Origin: Pseudomonadota bacterium
GTDB taxonomy: Bacteria > Pseudomonadota > Gammaproteobacteria > Steroidobacterales > Rariloculaceae
Direction: 5' to 3'
DNA length: 6,845 bases
NCBI GenBank assembly: GCA_009843005.1
Contig: VYEH01000076.1
Location: 1-6,845 of the forward strand
The position numbers and the translations under genes were made by a program. Below, in pieces: positions 1 through 4,713 of the stretch (its first letter is position 1; each line of letters starts with the position of its first letter). The notes beneath the pieces were generated by a model that worked only from the letters and a program-made list of their open reading frames with translations, ran no database searches and had not been told where the DNA came from.

Positions 1-146
1 GCGCATCCGCCGCGGTACTGTGCGCGATTTCCGATGCGTTGGGCGGCTACGACTTCAACCGCGCACCGGGCAGCCCGGACATGGTGGTCAATGCCGCCGC
101 CGGACAACCCCAGTCCCATGGGCCGTTGCAGGTGAATACGGTCTAG
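1..146 (+). CDS. C-terminal tail of a probable molybdopterin-binding xanthine/aldehyde dehydrogenase-type subunit (5' truncated)
   Basis: An open frame enters from the left edge (first full codon at 3) and stops at TAG 144-146, leaving 47 residues. The third codon positions are strongly G/C biased, which supports real coding. The peptide contains AISDALGGYDFNRAPGSPDM followed by VVNAAAG and ends in PLQVNTV. This recalls the extreme C-terminus of large subunits of the xanthine dehydrogenase/aldehyde oxidase (molybdenum hydroxylase) family, where a helix of the type 'A-x-x-D-A-[IL]-G' precedes a 'P-x-[ST]-P-D' turn. Enzymes of that family oxidise purines, aldehydes or N-heterocycles with a molybdopterin cofactor. 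All catalytic parts lie outside the window, so the family call rests on remembered tail patterns. The direction is the same as the selenoprotein gene downstream, but a gap of 138 bp with its own candidate promoter separates them. Confidence 0.5.
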   Translation, partial: ASAAVLCAISDALGGYDFNRAPGSPDMVVNAAAGQPQSHGPLQVNTV

Positions 147-168
147 CAGCCCGTACAACCGTCCCGCG

Positions 169-201
169 GACATTTCTGAAACCGACCTCGTCGACATTTC
201 T
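169..201 (+). repeat. 9-bp direct repeat, two copies 24 bp apart
   Basis: GACATTTCT occurs at 169-177 and again at 193-201, start to start 24 bp. Both copies lie between the upstream stop codon and the candidate -35 box at 225. Two same-orientation copies just over two helical turns apart could be a regulator's binding half-sites, but the repeat is short and could be chance. The rest of 147-284 shows no gene and no convincing terminator. Confidence 0.3.
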
Positions 202-224
202 CGGACCCATTTCCAGGAGCCGTC

Positions 225-254
225 TTGATCGCGCCCGTTGTCAAGGCGTAGACT
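225..254 (+). promoter_or_regulatory. candidate sigma70 promoter for the selenoprotein gene
   Basis: TTGATC (225-230) and TAGACT (249-254) are separated by 18 bp. Each box matches four of six consensus positions. Transcription would start near 261, leaving a leader of about 24 nt before the ATG at 285. No strong Shine-Dalgarno sequence precedes that ATG; the only purine-rich stretch is around 271-275. This is a pattern match only. Confidence 0.35.
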
Positions 255-284
255 GCCCGAACCATTGCAAGCGGACGTGACAGC

Positions 285-1355
285 ATGTTCAACTCCCCCA
301 CGACTCGCGCGGCACTCCTGGCGCTGATCTCATTAACCGTGGCCGCTCCGGCGCTCGCCCAGAACTTTCTGACGGACATCCCGGCAGGCAGTCGAGGCAT
401 GGTCAGCGGCCCTGAAATCGGCGAGCCCATTCCGGATTTCTCCGCTTACGACCAAAATGGCAACCTGGTCAGCCTGGACGACGTGATGGGCCCGAGCGGC
501 GCCATGGTGGTATTTCACCGCTCGGCCGACTGGTGACCCTTCTGCAAGACCCAACTCGTGCAGTTGGAAGAATCTCTGGACGATTACACGGCAGCCGGCC
601 TTGGCGTGGTCGCAATCAGTTACGACTCGGTGGAAATACTCGAGAGCTTCTCGAATCGAATGGGCGGATTCCGCTACTCCACGCTGGCCGATCCGGACTC
701 GGAGATCATCGAAGCCTACGGTATCCGTAACCCCAACCCGGAACCCGGCAGCCGCACCGACGGCATGGCCTTTCCCGGCACCTACATCGTCGATGCCGAC
801 GGCATCGTTGTGGACAAGTGGTTCGAGGACAGCCACCGCATCCGGCCCACCGCGCAGACCGTGCTCATGAAGACGTTCGGCGCCGACGGCGGCCGCCGCA
901 CCGAAGTGCAGATGCCGCAGTTCGACTTCGCCGCCTACGCGTCGCAGGATGAGATACGGCCGGGGAACACGGTCCTGGTGGTGGCGGACATCGACTTGCC
1001 GGAACGCATGCACCTCTACGCACCCGGATCGGACTACGTCGCTGCGGACCTCAACATCGTCGAGACCGAGCACGTGCTGCAGGGCGCCCTGGAGCTTCCC
1101 GAGCACGAAATCCTCTACCTCGAGCCCATCGACGAGAGCGTCCCCGTCTACTACGGAACCGCCCGGCTGACGCGTGAATTGTCGCTGTCGCCGGCGTACC
1201 GGGAAGAGTCGGTCGCCGTGGACGTGGTGCTCAGCTATCAGACGTGCGACGACGAGATCTGCTATCCGCCGGACGATTTCCAGTTCACGATGCACTTCGA
1301 CGTGCTGCCGAATGACCGGCAACGGGCGCCGGAGGATATTCGCCACGAGGGCTGA
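285..1355 (+). CDS. Sec-containing thioredoxin-fold/peroxiredoxin-like protein fused to a DsbD-alpha-like domain (UGA 534-536 read as Sec)
   Basis: The gene encodes 356 residues if UGA at 534-536 is decoded as selenocysteine (residue 84). Residues 1-25 form a signal peptide (hydrophobic core 9-24, ALA|Q cleavage), so the protein should act in the periplasm. Residues about 30-195 are an AhpC/TSA-redoxin fold: the active-site motif is S-A-D-W-U-P-F-C-K (U84, C87), where Cys homologues have W-C-P-[FY]-C-K, and P164 in AFPGTYIVD fits the cis-proline. Residues about 216-345 resemble the N-terminal alpha domain of DsbD, with HLYAPG (243-248) and YQTCDDEICYPP carrying C321 and C326. The frame stays open and homologous in character on both sides of the UGA, so this is neither a frameshift nor two genes. 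The likely role is thiol/selenol-based peroxide or disulfide reduction, with the alpha-like domain perhaps relaying electrons (inference). A SelD fusion gene lies 119 bp downstream. The start is ATG 285, which gives the signal peptide. The terminal stop is also TGA. Confidence 0.9.
534..536 (+). other. UGA codon recoded as selenocysteine (Sec84)
   Basis: The TGA lies between TGG (Trp83) and CCC-TTC-TGC (Pro-Phe-Cys87), exactly where the N-terminal active-site cysteine of a thioredoxin-fold CxxC motif belongs. A single TGC-to-TGA substitution would explain it. TGG encodes Trp immediately before it, and TGA ends other genes in the window, so a genome-wide UGA reassignment is not needed. A SECIS-like hairpin follows and a selD gene is next door. 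Confidence 0.9.
551..567 (+). promoter_or_regulatory. bacterial SECIS-like hairpin after the Sec codon
   Basis: CCAACT (551-556) pairs perfectly with AGTTGG (562-567), leaving a five-base apical loop CGTGC (557-561). There are 20 nt between the UGA and the loop, and the second loop base is G. Known bacterial SECIS elements lie inside the coding region just downstream of UGA, have a small apical loop with a G in its first two positions, and have the loop roughly 16-37 nt from UGA. An outer helix, TTCT (540-543) with AGAA (569-572), could extend the stem. SelB would bind this element. It is read by eye and no folding energy was computed. Confidence 0.72.
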
Positions 1356-1366
1356 TCAGCCAACTT

Positions 1367-1389
1367 CGGCCGTTTAACCAAATCGGCCG
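1367..1389 (+). terminator. GC-rich stem-loop just after the selenoprotein gene, possible weak terminator or processing site
   Basis: CGGCCG (1367-1372) pairs with CGGCCG (1384-1389). Adding TTT (1373-1375) with AAA (1380-1382) and one bulged T gives nine pairs and an AACC loop. The downstream tract is only GGGTTTC, so it lacks the U-run of a normal intrinsic terminator. It may attenuate or stabilise a transcript running into the selD fusion gene. Confidence 0.35.
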
Positions 1390-1393
1390 GGTT

Positions 1394-1419
1394 TCACTGA
1401 AGGTACCGCATATCAGTGA
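1394..1419 (+). repeat. 7-bp inverted repeat in the leader of the selD fusion gene
   Basis: TCACTGA (1394-1400) and TCAGTGA (1413-1419) are perfect inverted copies separated by 12 bp that contain the palindrome GGTACC (1402-1407). The arms are centred about one and a half to two helical turns apart, so the site could be a dimeric repressor operator or an RNA stem. It lies just upstream of a TATATT (1439-1444) that could serve as a -10 box, although no good -35 is seen. Confidence 0.35.
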
Positions 1420-1453
1420 GATATCCGGGCCAGAGCGGTATATTCGCTTCACT

Positions 1454-1471
1454 ATGGATGAGGCGCCCTGA
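1454..1471 (+). other. five-codon upstream ORF (MDEAP) ending in UGA, in frame with the selD fusion start
   Basis: ATG 1454 opens a frame of five sense codons that ends at TGA 1469-1471. One codon (CCA) then separates it from ATG 1475 of the selD fusion in the same frame. It overlaps the likely Shine-Dalgarno region (GAGG, 1460-1463). It may be accidental. If translated, it could influence initiation at 1475. Confidence 0.2.
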
Positions 1472-1474
1472 CCA

Positions 1475-3730
1475 ATGCAGTCCGTACCGGTCATCAAGGA
1501 CCTGGTCCTGCTGGGAGGCGGCCACAGCCACATTGCCGTTCTTAAGTCCTTCGGGATGCGGCCGATACCGGGGGTCCGGCTTACGCTGATCAGCCGGGAT
1601 ATCGAGACCGCCTATTCTGGGATGCTGCCGGGACTGATCGCCGGCCACTATTCCTTTGATCGGGCTCATATCGACCTGGTACCGCTTGCGAGGTTTGCCG
1701 GGGCGCGCTTTTTCCACGATGAGGTCACCGGAATCGATCCGGTCGCACGGACGGTGGCTCTGTTGAACCGGCCGCCGGTCAGCTACGACGTCCTTTCCGT
1801 CAATACCGGATCGACGCCTTCGATTCATGAGGTCGACGGCGCCGGCGATCATGCGGTACCGGTCAAGCCTATCAATCGCTTCCTGGGGCATTGGGAAAAC
1901 CTCCGGCAACGCATTGACGAGTATGACGCCGGGGCGCGGATCGGCGTGGTTGGCGGCGGCACCGGAGGGGTCGAACTGTGTCTCGCGGTTCATCACGCTC
2001 TGACAACCCAGCCGAACCCGCCTGAGGGATTTTCGCTGGAACTGCTGACTGCCGACGGCGAAATCCTGCAGGAGCACCCACGAAGCGTGGCAAGGCGATT
2101 CAGGCGGATCCTTTACGAGCGAGGCATCGAGGTGCACGTCGATACCCGCGTGACGCGAGTCACGCCGAATACGCTGGTCGATGCCGCCGGGCGTGAGTTT
2201 CGGTTCCACGAGATCCTCTGGGTCACCCAGGCAGGCGCGCCCCCGTGGCTGGCCGGCTCGGGAATCGAGGTTGACGAGCGGGGATTCATGCTGGTCAACG
2301 ATCACCTGCAGTCGCAATCCCATGCCAATGTATTCGGCGCCGGCGACGTTGTGGCCATGGCGACCACCCCCCGCCCGAAGGCCGGCGTTTTCGCGGTTCG
2401 CCAGGGGCGGCCGCTGACGAAAAACTTGCGCCGATACCTCTTGAAGAAGCCTCTGACCAGGTATCGGCCCCAGCGACGGTTCCTGAAGTTGGTCAGTTCA
2501 GGGGATCGCTACGCAGTGGCCTCGCGTGGTCCCTGGTCCGCCGAGGGGCGCTGGGTGTGGCGTTGGAAGGACTGGATCGACTCGCGCTTCATGGAGAAAT
2601 ACCAGGTTCTCCCCGAAATGGCGCCCATGGACAAAGGCCCCGAGATTCCAGCACCGCTTCAAGATCCTGCCATCATTGATGCCGCTGACGACGACATGCG
2701 CTGCGGAGGCTGCGGAGCGAAGGTCAGCGCCGATGTGCTGGCCGCCGCATTGGCGGAAATCGATTCCGCTCCGAGGGACGATGTGGTCGTCGGTCTGGAG
2801 GCGCCGGACGACGCGGCGATGATTGCCGTTCCGGCGGACAGGCTCTCGGTGCTCTCCGTGGATGGATTCCGGCCGATGATCGACGATCCCTGGCTGTTCG
2901 GGCGCATCACCGCCAACCACTGCCTGGGCGACGTCTACGCCATGGGCGCGGAACCGCAGGTGGCCATGACCATGGCCACGCTGCCGGTGTGGCCGGAAGA
3001 CAAGCTGGTGGACGAACTCAGGCAGATGCTGCTCGGCGCGCTCCATGTCTTCGATCAGGAAGGCGTTGCGCTGGTGGGAGGTCATACAGGGGAAGGCGCG
3101 GAATTGACGCTGGGCTTCACGGTTACCGGCCTGATCGAACCGGATCGGGCACTTCGCAAGTCGGCCCTGCGGGCAGGCGACCTCCTGGTGCTGACCAAGC
3201 CGTTGGGCACCGGCACGCTGCTCGCGGCCGACATGCGCGGCAGGGTGCACGGCCGGTGGTTGAAAGCAGCGATCGAATCCATGCTCCTGTCGTGCAGAAC
3301 TGCCGGCACAGTATTTCGAGCGCACGAGGCCCATGCCTGCACGGACATCACGGGCTTCGGGTTGGCCGGCCATTTGCTGGAAATGCTTGGCGAGACCACA
3401 CTGGGCGCCCTGATCGAACTGGATGCGCTACCGGTGCTGCCGGGTGCGCTCGAGACGGTCGAGGCAGGCATTCTTTCGACGTTGCAGCCAAAGAACGAAC
3501 GATTCGCCGCGCAGGTGGATGCCTCTGCGGAGGATCGTGACCGAGGCGAGTATGGACTGCTGTTCGATCCCCAGACTGCTGGCGGACTGCTTGCGGGGGT
3601 TCCGCGGGATACCGTTCAGTCGTGTGTCACCGAATTGAAGGCGAGAGGCTACCCGGAAACGGTTGTCATCGGCGAGATCGAGGATGCCGGGGACTGGCGC
3701 CGCCGGATTCGCCTCAGAACCGCGAGCTAA
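1475..3730 (+). CDS. selD: FAD/NAD(P)-dependent oxidoreductase-selenide,water dikinase (SelD) fusion protein
   Basis: The protein has 751 residues, against about 350 for stand-alone SelD. The C-terminal part (about 405-751) is selenide, water dikinase. It makes selenophosphate from selenide and ATP, the Se donor for Sec-tRNA and 2-selenouridine synthesis. It carries CGGCGAKV with catalytic Cys413 and Lys416, the acidic DDAA motif, FGRITANHCLGDVYAMGAEP, a GGHT turn and TDITGFGLAGHLLEM. The active-site residue is Cys, not Sec. The N-terminal part (about 1-380) is a pyridine nucleotide-disulfide-oxidoreductase-like/NDH-2-like flavoprotein, with an FAD-binding LLGGGHSH near residue 12, an NAD(P)-binding GVVGGGTGG (157-165), and the second FAD motif FGAGDVVA (287-294). 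It has no CxxC redox motif. Such fusions are known in bacteria, and the flavoprotein may supply reduced selenium to SelD (inference). The start is ATG 1475, preceded by GGATGAGG (1456-1463). An upstream in-frame ATG at 1454 is cut off by TGA. The sequence looks intact to the TAA stop. Confidence 0.95.
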   Translation: MQSVPVIKDLVLLGGGHSHIAVLKSFGMRPIPGVRLTLISRDIETAYSGMLPGLIAGHYSFDRAHIDLVPLARFAGARFFHDEVTGIDPVARTVALLNRPPVSYDVLSVNTGSTPSIHEVDGAGDHAVPVKPINRFLGHWENLRQRIDEYDAGARIGVVGGGTGGVELCLAVHHALTTQPNPPEGFSLELLTADGEILQEHPRSVARRFRRILYERGIEVHVDTRVTRVTPNTLVDAAGREFRFHEILWVTQAGAPPWLAGSGIEVDERGFMLVNDHLQSQSHANVFGAGDVVAMATTPRPKAGVFAVRQGRPLTKNLRRYLLKKPLTRYRPQRRFLKLVSSGDRYAVASRGPWSAEGRWVWRWKDWIDSRFMEKYQVLPEMAPMDKGPEIPAPLQDPAIIDAADDDMRCGGCGAKVSADVLAAALAEIDSAPRDDVVVGLEAPDDAAMIAVPADRLSVLSVDGFRPMIDDPWLFGRITANHCLGDVYAMGAEPQVAMTMATLPVWPEDKLVDELRQMLLGALHVFDQEGVALVGGHTGEGAELTLGFTVTGLIEPDRALRKSALRAGDLLVLTKPLGTGTLLAADMRGRVHGRWLKAAIESMLLSCRTAGTVFRAHEAHACTDITGFGLAGHLLEMLGETTLGALIELDALPVLPGALETVEAGILSTLQPKNERFAAQVDASAEDRDRGEYGLLFDPQTAGGLLAGVPRDTVQSCVTELKARGYPETVVIGEIEDAGDWRRRIRLRTAS

Positions 3731-3787
3731 GACTCGTACCGGGGTCCCATTGTCAAAGACACGCCGCCTATATCACTCCAGCCCGGT

Positions 3788-4570
3788 TCACGCTGCGCGC
3801 GCTGTCTTCACCGTATCCCAGGCCGCCTTGATCTGCTGCGTGCGTTCGGTCGCCGCGCGCATCATTTCCTCGGGTAATCCCTTTGCGGCGAGTTTGTCCG
3901 GGTGGTGCCGGCTCATGAGGCGCCGATAGGCGCGCTTGACCTCGTCGTCCGGCGCGTCGGGCGGCACGCCCAACGTCTCGTAGGCGTCTTCGAGCCTTGG
4001 ACCTTCCCCGTTCGACCGGACGCCGGAATGCATCGAACGCATCATCCGCTCCAGCTCGATGAATTCGGCCGAGGACAACCCGAGGCGCGCCGCGATGCGG
4101 CGAAGCAACCGGCGCTCGTTTGGATGGAGGTGGCCATCCACCAATGCCGCCTGGAACTGGATCTCCATGAACATCCGGCGGATATTGCTTCCGCGTAGAC
4201 ACTCGGAGCGAAGCTGGTCGATGATATCGTCCAGGGGAAAGCCGGGCGACTTGCCCCTGTTGAACAGCGCCCGGGCGGCCTGCCGCTGTTCCCCGCGGAG
4301 CCCCAGTTGATCCATCATGCTGTCGGCAAGCCGGATCTCCTCGCTGGAAACGCGCCCGTCCGCCTTGGCCACATGCCCCATGACCCCGAACGCGGCCGCG
4401 AAAAAGGCCAGTTGGGCCTGCTCGCGCCGATACCCCGGCGGCGGGCCCGCTTCAAACCGCCGCCCGGTTCCGCCGAGGGAACTCCCCAGGGTCGCCCCGA
4501 TCAACGCACCGATCGGCCCGCCCAGCATGAAGCCGAACGCGCCGCCGAGCAGCGTGGTCCACCAGCTCAT
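3788..4570 (-). CDS. djlA: DjlA-type co-chaperone: TerB domain plus C-terminal J domain
   Basis: This gene encodes a 260-aa protein read on the minus strand. Residues about 7-35 are a Gly/Ala-rich hydrophobic segment with repeated GxxxG spacing, matching the single membrane anchor of DjlA. Residues about 50-175 resemble the TerB fold: two helical halves, each with an acidic loop (AKADGRVS at 69-75; DGHLHPNE at 145-152). Residues about 195-258 are a J domain with HPD at 223-225 and the helix YRRLMSRHHPDK, which stimulates DnaK/Hsp70 ATPase. The order anchor-TerB-J at the C-terminus is characteristic of DjlA, which acts with DnaK at the inner membrane and affects envelope stress signalling in enterobacteria. 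An in-frame start lies 120 bp further upstream, but ATG 4568-4570 is preferred because GGGAGGA sits a few bases before it and the membrane segment follows at once. The gene converges on the selD fusion gene with 57 bp between stops. Confidence 0.9.
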   Translation of the reverse strand: MSWWTTLLGGAFGFMLGGPIGALIGATLGSSLGGTGRRFEAGPPPGYRREQAQLAFFAAAFGVMGHVAKADGRVSSEEIRLADSMMDQLGLRGEQRQAARALFNRGKSPGFPLDDIIDQLRSECLRGSNIRRMFMEIQFQAALVDGHLHPNERRLLRRIAARLGLSSAEFIELERMMRSMHSGVRSNGEGPRLEDAYETLGVPPDAPDDEVKRAYRRLMSRHHPDKLAAKGLPEEMMRAATERTQQIKAAWDTVKTARAA

Positions 4571-4632
4571 GGGTCCTCCCGTCCTGCCTGGATGGGCAAG
4601 AGTAGACCATGCCAGGGTGGCTGACGAGTCCC

Positions 4633-4656
4633 GGCGCCCGAATATCCGCGGGCGCC
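4633..4656. repeat. 8-bp GC inverted repeat between djlA and the csiV-like gene
   Basis: GGCGCCCG (4633-4640) and CGGGCGCC (4649-4656) are perfect inverted copies with an 8-base spacer AATATCCG. It lies in the 143-bp divergent intergenic region. It could form a stem in the leader RNA of either gene or be a protein-binding site. Confidence 0.4.
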
Positions 4657-4661
4657 CGATG

Positions 4662-4673
4662 GGTGCATGCACC
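4662..4673. promoter_or_regulatory. 12-bp perfect palindrome upstream of the TATAAT box, operator-like
   Basis: GGTGCATGCACC is self-complementary over all 12 bases. It lies about 30 bp upstream of the TATAAT at 4702-4707, where an activator or repressor dimer could bind. Being between two divergent genes, it could serve both. No regulator is identified. Confidence 0.35.
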
Positions 4674-4701
4674 GGCGGCATATCGTTCACGGGCTTGCCG
4701 C

Positions 4702-4707
4702 TATAAT
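4702..4707 (+). promoter_or_regulatory. perfect -10 box (TATAAT) ahead of the csiV-like gene
   Basis: TATAAT matches the sigma70 -10 consensus in full, which stands out in such GC-rich sequence. No good -35 box is present at 16-18 bp upstream. The GTG at 4714 begins six bases after the box, so transcription would start almost at the start codon and the mRNA would be leaderless. No Shine-Dalgarno sequence is visible before 4714, which agrees with that reading. Confidence 0.45.
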
Positions 4708-4713
4708 CGACCC

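Noticed and set aside
20..280. An 86-codon plus-strand frame over the left edge and the following gap
   Set aside because: It overlaps the better-biased frame ending at 146, is rich in Arg, Thr and Pro, and shows no domain. It also runs into the promoter region of the next gene.
333..1346. A 337-codon open frame on the minus strand opposite the selenoprotein gene
   Set aside because: It is rich in Arg, His and Val and has no recognisable domain. It mirrors the third-position G/C bias of the plus-strand gene, which has clear family motifs, so I treat it as an antisense shadow.
285..1355. Reading the gene at 285 as a pseudogene or as two genes broken at 536
   Set aside because: The only defect is a UGA exactly at the active-site cysteine column. 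There is no frame change, the frame beyond stays well conserved, a SECIS-like hairpin follows and selD is adjacent. A start at GTG 558 would lack both the signal peptide and the active site.
1394..3373. Long minus-strand open frames at 1394-2323 and 2498-3373
   Set aside because: They lie opposite the well-supported flavoprotein-SelD fusion, show no family motif and are expected by chance in GC-rich coding DNA.
3731..3787. Terminator between the convergent selD fusion and djlA genes
   Set aside because: Only a four-pair stem (TGTC 3751-3754 with GACA 3758-3761) with no U-run is visible in this 57-bp gap.
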